Notes under the pieces: model-generated | Databases searched by the model: none | What the model saw: the letters and a program-made list of their open reading frames with translations, nothing else | What the model was told of the DNA's origin: nothing | Assembly (NCBI GenBank): GCA_946699565.1 | Contig: CAMPDW010000008.1 | Location: forward strand, 35,274 to 99,273 | From: an uncultured Commensalibacter sp. | Lineage (GTDB): Bacteria > Pseudomonadota > Alphaproteobacteria > Acetobacterales > Acetobacteraceae | Direction of reading: 5' to 3' | DNA length: 64,000 nucleotides | Program-made: the position numbers and the translations under genes | Shown: piece by piece, positions 9,900 to 18,282 of the stretch | How the letters are laid out: the number at the start of each line of letters is the position of its first letter | How positions within the stretch are numbered: position 1 is the first letter of the stretch

Positions 9900-10440
9900 A
9901 GCAAATATGACGGAATAAATGACACCCGCCACCAGCTTTCTGTAAAAGTGTTGCAATGATTATTAGTGTATAGCTAGAATCCATAATATCATCAACCAAT
10001 ACAACTCATTTGCCAGAATAAAGCTAAGTAACGTTAAAGACACCATAAAAATTTCGACATTGATATAATTGATTCTACTACCCTTTTTGCAGTTAATTAT
10101 TTTTAATTTTACTGATGACATCCATAAATGAAAGTCTCAGTTTTACCGCCAAATGACGAGCAAGGTCAGGCACCAAATGAAGAAAATTATGGGATGAAAC
10201 ACAACATACCAACTGCGACGTAGATTTTGGTTATCAACTTTGCTGAATCATTTCAGCCATAGTATCAACTAATCTATTACTAAAATGACTTGTATGTTTG
10301 TTATCAACAGCTATTTTTCCCCTGTTTTATAAAGATACCCGCAAGATTTACAAAAACAGATTTTGCTAGCATATTAATAATAGGTTGCCACAAACAAAAC
10401 ACACATTTACCACTAGGCTGTAAGGCCTTGATCGTTTATT
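9900..10440 (-). pseudogene. comF: Degraded comF (phosphoribosyltransferase-like competence protein)
   Basis: Relic of a ComF-family gene, read from high to low coordinates across several frames. In order: an N-terminal zinc-ribbon remnant ALQPSGKCVFCLWQP (about 10428-10384); KHTSHFSNRLVDTMAEMIQQ followed by a stop (about 10300-10240), matching the family's FKHGDR region; LVPDLARHLAVKL (about 10170), matching the LLA.ALA segment; QKGSRINYINVRNFYGVF (about 10090-10030), matching the SQGGLS...RRRNV block; and VLVDDIMDS (10002-9976), the PRPP-binding motif usually VLLVDDVMTTGAT. At least two internal stops and several frame changes separate these pieces, so no functional protein can be made. The order and spacing of five motifs make the call strong. 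Confidence 0.85.
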
Positions 10441-11129
10441 GTACTACACAAAAATATTATTTTACAACCAATCTTATTAAGATACGAACCTTTTATCATC
10501 TCTACACACATTACTTAATAAAGTGTGCAATTCGAGCATGATTCATTTGATAGTACACAACTGTTTTAACCTAACGAATACTATTCTTAATCACAAGAGT
10601 TTGATGGAAAAACTGAATCCTGAAAAAACTCGTGGATATTCTGATCTTCCATTCCTGACATCAATATACTCATAGCATAATCAATACCAAGTACAACTCG
10701 TCACCTCATCTGTTGATAGTAGGCCAAGATAGAACTTGGAGCTTGATTCAGCTTTTATCCTGCTATAATAAACCTTGGCATTAACATCATTAATATTCAA
10801 CCAATTTAGCTACTTGTTCGGTTTCTCACATATTAATTAAACTCGTTATTCTCCTACTCAAGACAGAGAAAAATAGCAAGTTCTAATCAAAGATTAAATA
10901 ATAAACTCTTTCATTTTTATAAGAATAAACACAATGAGGACGACCCAAGTATGAAACTTCTTGTAATAATAACCATAGAATATAATTCTTGCTATACCCT
11001 TGAACACTCCCATCTTTAATACGACAGGTTATTTTTACATCAAAGAATGAAAATTTCAGTTTAAATTTATTTTGTCTAATTTTAAACTTAATTGTCTGTT
11101 CACAAAATCAAAATCCCATTACACTTATT
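10441..11129. other. Gene-free stretch upstream of the comF relic
   Basis: About 690 bp without an intact gene between the comF relic and the glmS stop. On the minus strand a run of about 58 residues without stop (about 11070-10895, containing SYLGRPHCVYSYKNERVYY) and a later run (DVNAKVYYSRIKAESSSKF, about 10790-10730) have protein-like composition but match nothing I recognise. They may be fragments of another dead gene. The final 100 bp should contain the 3' end signals of glmS, but no clear hairpin is visible. Confidence 0.5.
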
Positions 11130-12953
11130 TTATTCTACAGTTACAGATTTAGCTAAATTTCTTGGTTGATCGACATCCGTACCTTTTGTAATTGCTGCCT
11201 CATAAGCTAACATTTGTACAGGAACTGTATAAAGAATAGGTGAAACAAAAGAATGCACAGTTGGCAATATTATAACTTTATCAGCAATAGGTGATAAAGA
11301 TTCCGCACCTCTTTGATCAGTAAAGACGATAATATGTCCGCCACGTGCCTTTGCTTCTTGTAAATTAGAAAGAGTTTTTTCAAATAAGAATCCTGAAGGT
11401 ATAACGGAAATGATAGGAACTGTATGATCAATTAAAGCAATTGGACCATGTTTCATTTCACCGGCAGCATACGCATCGGCATGAATATAAGAAATTTCCT
11501 TTAACTTTAATGCACCTTCCATTGCAACAGGATACATAATTCCCCGGCCTAAATAAATAACACTTTGAGCATTAGCAATAAATTTAGCAATTTCTTGAAT
11601 TTTTTCTTTTAATTGAAGGACTTCTGCAACTCGGCTTGGTAAATCAAGCAAAGCTGAAAGACATTGATCTCTATGTTCAGCCGTGATTTTATGTTTTACC
11701 TTTGCAATGGTAAGAGTAAGACATGCCAAAACTGTTAACTGGGCAGTGAAAGCCTTTGTGGAGGCAACTGCTATTTCAACACCTGCATCTGTCCCAAGCA
11801 CAACATCACTTTCTCGGGCAATTGTACTATGTTCATTATTAAGAATAGAGATAATTTTTTGATTATTTTTTTTGAGATTTCTCAATGCTGCTAGTGTATC
11901 AGCCGTTTCACCTGATTGAGAAATAACCAATCCCATTCCTTCACCCTCAATGGGTGGATCTCGATAACGCATTTCACTAGCTATATCAATATCAATTGGA
12001 AGTCTTGCATATTCTTCAAGCCAATAACGACCTATATAACCAGCATAATAAGCTGAACCACAAGCAGTTATAATCCCTCTTTTTAATGCTGTAATCTTGA
12101 AAGGTAAATAAGGAAGATTAATTTGATGTGTGGCTGGATTAACAAAACGTCTTAACGTTTGTCCTATAACAATTGGATGCTCATGGAGTTCTTTTTCCAT
12201 ATAATGACGATATCCATTTTTACCAATAGTACCCGTTATCAAAGCTGTTTTTTGTATAGGACATGAAACTTCTTTTCCTTCCATATCGTAAAAAAAGGCT
12301 CCTTCCCGTTTTATAACAGTCCAAATCCCATCCGCCATATAAGCAACTTTAGTCGTAAGCGGTGCAATTGCCAAACTATCAGATCCCAAAAACATTTCGT
12401 TATCACCAAATCCAACGACTAATGGAGCACCATGTCTAGCACCAATCATTAGATTATCATTACTTGTAAATATCATAGCAATAGCATAAGCGCCTTCAAG
12501 TCTTTTTAAAGCCATAAAGGCAGCTTCTTGATGTTTATGTCCTTGTTTTAAATAATAATCAACAAGCTGAACAATAGTTTCACTATCTGTTTCGCTTTTA
12601 AATTCTTGACCCAATTCAGTTAATTCTTTTCGTAATGCAATATGATTTTCAATAATCCCATTATGAACAACTGCAACCCGATCAGTCATATGAGGATGTG
12701 CATTATTTTCCGTTGGTGCTCCATGCGTTGCCCATCTTGTATGTCCAATTCCCAAATTACCATTAATGGGATCCATTTTTAATAATTTTGCTAAATTATC
12801 CAACTTTCCAGCAGCACGACGTCGACTTAAAACACCATTATTTAATACGGCTATACCTGCTGAATCATATCCCCTATATTCCAATCGGCGTAAGGCTTCC
12901 ATAATTATAGAGGTAACAGATTGATTCCCTAATATTCCAACAATCCCACACAT
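11130..12953 (-). CDS. glmS: Glutamine-fructose-6-phosphate aminotransferase (isomerizing)
   Basis: Makes glucosamine 6-phosphate from fructose 6-phosphate and glutamine, the first step towards UDP-GlcNAc for peptidoglycan and lipopolysaccharide. The 607-residue length is standard. Cys2 of MCGIVGILG is the glutaminase nucleophile once Met is removed. GHTRWATHGAPTENNAHPH and the NH2-terminal glutaminase domain cover about 1-240, then two SIS sugar-isomerase domains (CGSAYYAGYIGRYWLE, SQSGETADTL, LGRGIMYPVAMEGALKLKE). It ends in the conserved DVDQPRNLAKSVTVE. It lies 4 bp after glmU on the same strand, forming a two-gene unit for UDP-GlcNAc supply. No glmS riboswitch/ribozyme is possible in that gap. 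Confidence 0.97.
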   Translation of the reverse strand: MCGIVGILGNQSVTSIIMEALRRLEYRGYDSAGIAVLNNGVLSRRRAAGKLDNLAKLLKMDPINGNLGIGHTRWATHGAPTENNAHPHMTDRVAVVHNGIIENHIALRKELTELGQEFKSETDSETIVQLVDYYLKQGHKHQEAAFMALKRLEGAYAIAMIFTSNDNLMIGARHGAPLVVGFGDNEMFLGSDSLAIAPLTTKVAYMADGIWTVIKREGAFFYDMEGKEVSCPIQKTALITGTIGKNGYRHYMEKELHEHPIVIGQTLRRFVNPATHQINLPYLPFKITALKRGIITACGSAYYAGYIGRYWLEEYARLPIDIDIASEMRYRDPPIEGEGMGLVISQSGETADTLAALRNLKKNNQKIISILNNEHSTIARESDVVLGTDAGVEIAVASTKAFTAQLTVLACLTLTIAKVKHKITAEHRDQCLSALLDLPSRVAEVLQLKEKIQEIAKFIANAQSVIYLGRGIMYPVAMEGALKLKEISYIHADAYAAGEMKHGPIALIDHTVPIISVIPSGFLFEKTLSNLQEAKARGGHIIVFTDQRGAESLSPIADKVIILPTVHSFVSPILYTVPVQMLAYEAAITKGTDVDQPRNLAKSVTVE

Positions 12954-12957
12954 GGAT

Positions 12958-14289
12958 TTACCTTTTATCTTCTTTATTTACAATGACTTTACGTGATTTA
13001 TTAACTTGCCTGGCCCTTCCAAAAGCCGTCGTATGTTCAGGAACATCATCCGTTATTACACTTCCAGCTGCAATTAAACTTTTATTACCAATTTTAACAG
13101 GTGCAACCAATATCGCATCAGATCCGACAAAAACCTCTTTACCAATAACAGTCTTATGTTTATAAACCCCATCATAATTACAGGTAATCGTTCCTGCACC
13201 TATATTACTTTTTTCTCCAATAATACTATCCCCAAGATAAGCAAGATGGTTTGCTTTAGCTCCATTACCAAGATAGGTCGCCTTTAGTTCTACAAAATTA
13301 CCAACATGAGCTTTTAATCCTACAATGGTATTAGGTCTTATTCGAGCAAAAGGTCCTATGATTGCATTAGATTTTATTTCGCATCCTTCCAAATGACTAA
13401 AAGATTTTATTTCAACACCAGATCGAATAATTACGTTTTTACCAAATACAATATTAGGATGTAACGTAACATCTTTTTCAATTATAGTATCATAGGATAA
13501 AAATACAGTATCAGGTGCAATCATCGTTACACCATTATCCATTGCTTGTTTTCTTAAACGTTGTTGTACAATATTTTCCGCTACTGAAAGTTCATATTGT
13601 GAATTTATACCTATTAATTCAGATTCAGGCGCCCTTAATACCTTAACCGTTTTATGATCTTTATTCGCTAAAGCAACAACATCAACAATATAATATTCTA
13701 TTTTTGCATTATTATTACCAACTTGATGTAACCATTTCGAAAAAAATTGTGCATTAGCACATAAAACACCTGAATAACATAGCTTTATTTTTCTTTCTTC
13801 TTCAGTTGTATCAATAGTTTCAACTATTTTTTCAACATTTCCATTTTTCTCGATAATACGGCCATAAGATTTAGGGTCCTTACAATCCATACCCAAAATA
13901 ACTAAATCAGCATTTGATCTTTTTTTAAATTGTACAAATTTGTTCAAAGTCTGTTCTGTTATTAAAGGATTATCAGCATTCAATACGGCAACAATGCCTT
14001 TACCAAAATAAGTTTCTGCCTGTAAAGCCGCATGTGCTGTTCCCAATCTTTCATGTTGAACAACCATTTGATGGGGATGGACAAACTCAGCTACTTCCTT
14101 CATATCTGGACCGATAACGACTACAATTTGTTGAAAAACTTTTTCGACCTGATTCAATAAAAACCTAAGCATTGGAATACCGGCAATAGGATGGATTGCC
14201 TTAGGTTTTAGAGATTTCATTCGTGTTCCCATTCCAGCCGCTAAAATAATAGCAACAGATTCTAACGTATTATTTGATAAATTTTGCAT
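12958..14289 (-). CDS. glmU: Bifunctional GlmU: GlcN-1-P acetyltransferase / GlcNAc-1-P uridyltransferase
   Basis: Catalyses the last two steps to UDP-GlcNAc. The 443-residue protein has an N-terminal pyrophosphorylase domain (about 1-225) with LAAGMGTRMKS, where the nucleotide binds, QHERLGTAHAALQAE and VLNADNPLI. A left-handed beta-helix with repeated hexapeptides follows (about 245-440), including GNFVELKATYLGNGAKANHLAYLGD and GAGTITCNYDG, the acetyltransferase site. It is slightly shorter than the E. coli enzyme. It is first in the glmU-glmS unit; the 90-bp gap upstream is shared with the divergent dead gph. Confidence 0.96.
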   Translation of the reverse strand: MQNLSNNTLESVAIILAAGMGTRMKSLKPKAIHPIAGIPMLRFLLNQVEKVFQQIVVVIGPDMKEVAEFVHPHQMVVQHERLGTAHAALQAETYFGKGIVAVLNADNPLITEQTLNKFVQFKKRSNADLVILGMDCKDPKSYGRIIEKNGNVEKIVETIDTTEEERKIKLCYSGVLCANAQFFSKWLHQVGNNNAKIEYYIVDVVALANKDHKTVKVLRAPESELIGINSQYELSVAENIVQQRLRKQAMDNGVTMIAPDTVFLSYDTIIEKDVTLHPNIVFGKNVIIRSGVEIKSFSHLEGCEIKSNAIIGPFARIRPNTIVGLKAHVGNFVELKATYLGNGAKANHLAYLGDSIIGEKSNIGAGTITCNYDGVYKHKTVIGKEVFVGSDAILVAPVKIGNKSLIAAGSVITDDVPEHTTAFGRARQVNKSRKVIVNKEDKR

Positions 14290-14380
14290 TGTTTGTCGTG
14301 ATATTTATTAAGTACATGATTAAGATAGTATCAAAAAATAATAATTATTTATATTATTTATAGGTTAATCATTAAAAATT

Positions 14381-15067
14381 ATGAAAAATAATTCTTCATC
14401 TTTAATTATTTTTGATATGGATGGCACTTTAATTGACAGATTTCCAGATATAAATCGCTCTTGTCAAACACTTTTAATTATTATGGTTTACCCTTCCCTG
14501 TTGATTTATATTTTATCCTATCAATCCTAGGAAAATAGAATCAAGATTAGGATTAAAAAAAATTCTCAATAACATTAGAGAATCTGCCTGATTCATTGAT
14601 CCACAAGAAGCAATTCAAAGATTTACGGATGATCATATAACTCATGCTACTGATTTTTCCAGACTGTTTAACGGTATTGAAAAAAGTGCTTCAATTTTTT
14701 ATTACGATGGCTGGAAAATTATCTTATATTCAAATAAAATCACAAAAGCAGCTATACATATTTTAAATGAGTTTCATCTTATTTCGATTTTGTAGCGAGT
14801 AATGATCGTTTTTTTGATGATAAAAAACCAAATCCCAAACATATTTATGGAATTATAAAACAACTTGGCGCAAAATCATCAGATACCGTTATGGTAGGCG
14901 ACCATCTAAATAATATTTTAGTATCAAAAAATGTACATATTGCCGGAAGTATTTACGCACTATGAAGGTACGTTAATTCAACAGTTGAAAAAAATGCAAC
15001 CTATAATGCTAAATCAATTTGTAACGTATTCGATCTTACTGAAAAAATCGTGATTGAAAATAAGTAA
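14381..15067 (+). pseudogene. gph: Degraded phosphoglycolate phosphatase (HAD family)
   Basis: Relic of a HAD-superfamily phosphoglycolate phosphatase. It still opens with ATG and the nucleophile motif LIIFDMDGTLID, but the frame stops after about 49 codons. In a second frame one reads GLKKILNN, a stop, then DPQEAIQRFTDDH and GWKIILYSNKITKAAIHIL (motif II, where TN or SN is expected). In a third frame come FDFVASNDRF, KPNPKHIYGIIKQLG (motif III Lys) and VMVGDHLNNILVSKN (motif IV, usually GDSxND). At least three lesions split it. Its place divergent from glmU suggests it was once a normal neighbour. Loss of 2-phosphoglycolate repair, or a paralogue elsewhere, is implied. Confidence 0.88.
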
Positions 15068-15068
15068 A

Positions 15069-15881
15069 TTATTTACTCGAAAAAGATACTTTTCTTAGAA
15101 TTATACTAATATTACCCATTTTCGGGTGATCAAAATCAAATCGAATAGGTAATATTCCAACCTTATCAACATTCTTAAACCATATATAAGAAGGTTGAGG
15201 ACGCGACATTAAAGCACGATGTCTTGAATGTTTCAAACCTCCTATCTGTTGAGTGACTGCTTTACAGAATAAAGCTTCTCCTCTATAAGGAGAAGCCCAA
15301 GTTGAAGGAATAATTGATCTTCCTGCTGATTGACTTTTAAACGTAAATAATCGTGAACCATCTAATATCTTGAATTGATCATCACATTGATTATTCGCTC
15401 GAACTCTATAAATCAATTCAATCATTGCACTTAACATATCCAAACTATTATTCATTTGATCTTGACTTAATGCGTCACGATTACTTTCTCTTTGAGGAAT
15501 TAATATTTTAATTTCAACATGTTGAGGGTTATTGAAATTTATAAGCGTAGTAAATTTTTGTCCTTTGGATTTGCCAAATGATTTGAACTGCATAGGTAAG
15601 ACTTTATTATTTTGAATATGACCCTGAATGCTAGAAGTCATATCCAAATTTGCAAACAAGCTTACCAATCCTGCAAATCTAAAAGAAGCTTGTACGGTAT
15701 AATCATTATCCGTTAACATATAAGATGCTTTAATTACAACTACATGCAAATTCTTATTATAAACATCAAAAATTAAATGAACAGGTTTCGTGACTGATAA
15801 TTTATTTTGAGCTTGTGAATTATAAGGTAGTATACATAGCCATGACAAAATACTTGCTAGACATAAATAAAATTTTACCAT
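15069..15881 (-). CDS. DUF3108 domain-containing exported protein
   Basis: Function unknown. The 270-residue protein begins with a signal peptide (VKFYLCLASILSWLCILPYNSQAQ, cleavage probably after residue 24-25), so it should be periplasmic. The rest has the beta-rich pattern of DUF3108 proteins: a Y-sheet opening (PVHLIFDVYNKNLHVVVI), an FRFAGLVSLFANLDMTSSIQGHIQNN stretch in the middle and YIWFKNVDKVGILPIRFDFDHP near the end. Such genes are common beside envelope genes in alphaproteobacteria. It lies head-on to the gph relic and just downstream of hmp, separated by a long hairpin. The family call is from pattern memory. Confidence 0.72.
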   Translation of the reverse strand: MVKFYLCLASILSWLCILPYNSQAQNKLSVTKPVHLIFDVYNKNLHVVVIKASYMLTDNDYTVQASFRFAGLVSLFANLDMTSSIQGHIQNNKVLPMQFKSFGKSKGQKFTTLINFNNPQHVEIKILIPQRESNRDALSQDQMNNSLDMLSAMIELIYRVRANNQCDDQFKILDGSRLFTFKSQSAGRSIIPSTWASPYRGEALFCKAVTQQIGGLKHSRHRALMSRPQPSYIWFKNVDKVGILPIRFDFDHPKMGNISIILRKVSFSSK

Positions 15882-15911
15882 GATTAAAAAAAACTCTTCA
15901 AAATAATTTAT

Positions 15912-15963
15912 GGTTAACTATATTAAGTTATAATTTCCTTAATTTAAAAAGTATAGTTTAACC
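15912..15963 (-). terminator. Long inverted repeat after hmp
   Basis: GGTTAACTATA at the left pairs with TATAGTTTAACC at the right with one bulged base; TTAAG and CTTAA inside allow a second stem. It starts about 20 bp after the hmp stop and ends before the DUF3108 gene, so a terminator for hmp is likely. No long T run follows. Confidence 0.4.
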
Positions 15964-15983
15964 ATGGTGATTACTTTTTAGAA

Positions 15984-17198
15984 TTAGATACTAAATATTC
16001 CTGTCCCAAATGCTTCTACATGAATTTTCTCAGCAGGAATTCCAATTTCTTTGAGCTTTTCTCCTTGATCTTTCATAAAATCAATTGGACCACATAAATA
16101 ATAATCTGCTTTTTTTACAAAAATTGCATTATTAAGTTTGTTTAAATTCATACGACCTTTATAATGAAAGTCAATATCTTGTTGGTCTTCAGTGTTTGGT
16201 TGAGAGTAAAAAATTATACTTTTAAATGATGGATTAGTTTTAACAATTTCTTTTACTTTGTCACGCATAGCATGTTTTTTACCATTTTGCGTACAATAAA
16301 TGAAATATACAGACCGGTTACTATGATGTTCACTCAAATAAGATAAAATTGAGAACATAGGTGTAATCCCAACACCAGCACTAATTAAAACGACAGGTTC
16401 ATTACCTTCTTCATTTAAATAAAATTCTCCCGCTGGAGCTGAAACATCAATTATATCACCGACTTTATAATTTTTATGCAAATTATTAGATACTTTTCCA
16501 GCAAGTGAATTATTATTTCCCTCTTCTCTTTTAACGGAAATTCTCAAAGTATCTTTACCAGGGGAATCTGATAAAGTATATTGTCTAGGTTGCATCAAAT
16601 TCCATTCAGGAACATATATACGGATAGAAATATATTGCCCAGGATAAAATTGAGGTAATTTTCCGCCATCTATAGGTTGCAGATAAAAAGAAGTTATCTG
16701 ATCGCTTTCTGGAACTTTTTTAACAATTTTAAAACCTCTCCATCCTGTCCAAGCATGTTCAGTAATTTGATGCTTATAAATTCCAAATTCCATATCAATT
16801 AGTAATTGTGCAAGTTGTTGATAGGCAACACCCCAGGCATCAATCAATTCATCTGTAGCTGCGCTTCCCATTACTTCACGAATTGAAGCCAATAAGTGAC
16901 TTCCAACAATTGGATAATGTTCCGCACGAATATTCAAACTTACATGTTTGTTTGCAATATGGATCAATGCATTTTTCAAAATAGAAGGATTGTCAATATT
17001 TTCTGCATAGGCCAACACAGCAGTTGCAAGAGCATGTTGCTGTTTTCCTGCTTCTTGATGTCCTCGATTAAAAATTTGCTTGAGCTCAGCGTTATTACCT
17101 AACATTCTTTTATAGAAATGCGTAGTTAGGTCTACACCATGTTCTCTCAAAACAGGAACCGTATTTTTAATGAGTAATTTTTGGGCTTCGGTAAGCAT
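15984..17198 (-). CDS. hmp: Flavohaemoglobin / nitric oxide dioxygenase Hmp
   Basis: Converts nitric oxide to nitrate with O2 and NAD(P)H, protecting respiration against host or microbial NO. The 404-residue protein has all three domains. The globin part (1-136) has proximal His85, distal Tyr29 and Gln53 at the same numbers as E. coli Hmp. The FAD domain (about 150-255) carries RQYTLSD, and the NAD domain (about 265-400) carries PVVLISAGVGITPMFSIL, YLCGPIDFM and the C-terminal EAFGTG. The ATG is preceded by AAAAGG. Two copies of an NsrR-like sequence lie in the 145 bp upstream, so NO induction is likely. It is monocistronic and ends in a hairpin. Confidence 0.96.
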   Translation of the reverse strand: MLTEAQKLLIKNTVPVLREHGVDLTTHFYKRMLGNNAELKQIFNRGHQEAGKQQHALATAVLAYAENIDNPSILKNALIHIANKHVSLNIRAEHYPIVGSHLLASIREVMGSAATDELIDAWGVAYQQLAQLLIDMEFGIYKHQITEHAWTGWRGFKIVKKVPESDQITSFYLQPIDGGKLPQFYPGQYISIRIYVPEWNLMQPRQYTLSDSPGKDTLRISVKREEGNNNSLAGKVSNNLHKNYKVGDIIDVSAPAGEFYLNEEGNEPVVLISAGVGITPMFSILSYLSEHHSNRSVYFIYCTQNGKKHAMRDKVKEIVKTNPSFKSIIFYSQPNTEDQQDIDFHYKGRMNLNKLNNAIFVKKADYYLCGPIDFMKDQGEKLKEIGIPAEKIHVEAFGTGIFSI

Positions 17199-17230
17199 TT
17201 AAAAAACCTTTTAATTAAATAATGTACAGC

Positions 17231-17309
17231 AAATACATCTTTAAATATATTAGTATTTACAAGATAGATTAAAATACGAATCAATAAAGATGTATTTATT
17301 ATACATTAT
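17231..17309 (-). promoter_or_regulatory. NsrR-like operator region upstream of hmp
   Basis: AAATACATCTTT (17231-17242) and AAAGATGTATTT (17286-17297) are exact inverted copies of one 12-mer. Each resembles the NsrR half-site AAGATGCATTT known from enterobacteria. The second copy is followed after one base by TTATACATTATT, giving an imperfect 11-1-11 palindrome to 17309, the usual form of an NsrR site. A possible -35 (TTGATT on the minus strand) lies between the copies. The motif match is seen; regulation is inferred. Confidence 0.5.
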
Positions 17310-17343
17310 TTAATTAAAAGTAAAAGAATTAGATTTAATTGAT

Positions 17344-18270
17344 TTACAAACCTAATCTTAATTTTGCTTTTTGAATGATTTCATCTGTATCATCAATGGG
17401 ATTGACCGACCAATTTTCTAATTTATTGTTAAAGATTTTTACACGATTTTCACGAATCATTGATTGAATAAAGGAAAATATTCTTTTTGAATTTCCAGGT
17501 AAGGGTATAATCATCACGGGTACAGACGTTGCAACAGCCTCTGATATCATAGATACGCTATCAATCGTTACCAATATGTAATCCGCACATGCTAATAGTC
17601 CTAAATAAGGATTTTCTCCATTCCCATTCCAAATAAAAACGTCATAGGGATTTAAAAGAGACTTTAAAGTTTGTAATACGATAGGATCTGTTCTTCTTGA
17701 TGGTGTGATAGCAAGCGATATCGAATTATTTTTAAGTAAATTTTGAAGTTGATACCCTATTTGTTCCGCTACTTTTAAATTAAATTTAAACCGTCCATTA
17801 TTACCTCCAAGTAATACGCTTACCAAAGGTTTATTTAAATCATGGAGTCGATTATACCATTTATTCTTGCTTTTTTTAAGAAGAGTCGATGTAATATGAT
17901 GTAAAGCCGTTCGCGATATAAGAACATTTTCAGCTTCAATATAATCATGAGGATTTGCAATAATCAAATCGAATTTATTTAGAGCAATACGAGGATTCTG
18001 AATATGAATTGCTAATTGTTTTTTATGTCGTAAAGCAGCATTGACGACACCTCCTACACTACCCACGCTGATTATTGCATCAACTTCACCAATTTCAACA
18101 GGTTCTATAGATTTTATAGGTAAAGGCCAATAAGGCGCTGAAATAAGTTTCCAAGGAAATTTTGGCTTTAAATCAAAAAGCTGAAAATTCAATTGAGCCC
18201 TATAAGCGAATCCTACAGCTTGCGTTTTCATTCCTGCATAATTTTCAGATAAAATTGCAACTTTACTCAT
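17344..18270 (-). CDS. Mitochondrial fission ELM1 family protein (DUF1022)
   Basis: Bacterial member of the ELM1 family, whose molecular function is not settled; the fold is related to GT-B glycosyltransferases. The 308-residue protein shows SENYAGMKTQAVGFA near the N-terminus (the family's G-x-x-x-Q pattern), ISVGSVGGVVNAAL, VLLGGNNGRFKF, a SRRTDPIVLQTL segment and YLGLLACADYILVTIDSVSMISEAVATSVPVMIIPL. The last resembles a sugar-nucleotide binding site. There is no membrane segment. It is last of four minus-strand genes after glyA and two GT4 glycosyltransferases, only 12 bp after the second. This setting favours a role in surface glycan assembly. Confidence 0.82.
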   Translation of the reverse strand: MSKVAILSENYAGMKTQAVGFAYRAQLNFQLFDLKPKFPWKLISAPYWPLPIKSIEPVEIGEVDAIISVGSVGGVVNAALRHKKQLAIHIQNPRIALNKFDLIIANPHDYIEAENVLISRTALHHITSTLLKKSKNKWYNRLHDLNKPLVSVLLGGNNGRFKFNLKVAEQIGYQLQNLLKNNSISLAITPSRRTDPIVLQTLKSLLNPYDVFIWNGNGENPYLGLLACADYILVTIDSVSMISEAVATSVPVMIIPLPGNSKRIFSFIQSMIRENRVKIFNNKLENWSVNPIDDTDEIIQKAKLRLGL

Positions 18271-18282
18271 TATTCATTTAAT

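Noticed and set aside
10290-10541. 83-codon open frame on the plus strand
   Set aside because: It lies antisense over the N-terminal part of the comF relic; its conserved-looking cysteines come from the opposite strand.
12954-12957. glmS ribozyme or small-RNA control site
   Set aside because: Only 4 bp separate glmU and glmS, so no 5' element can exist there.
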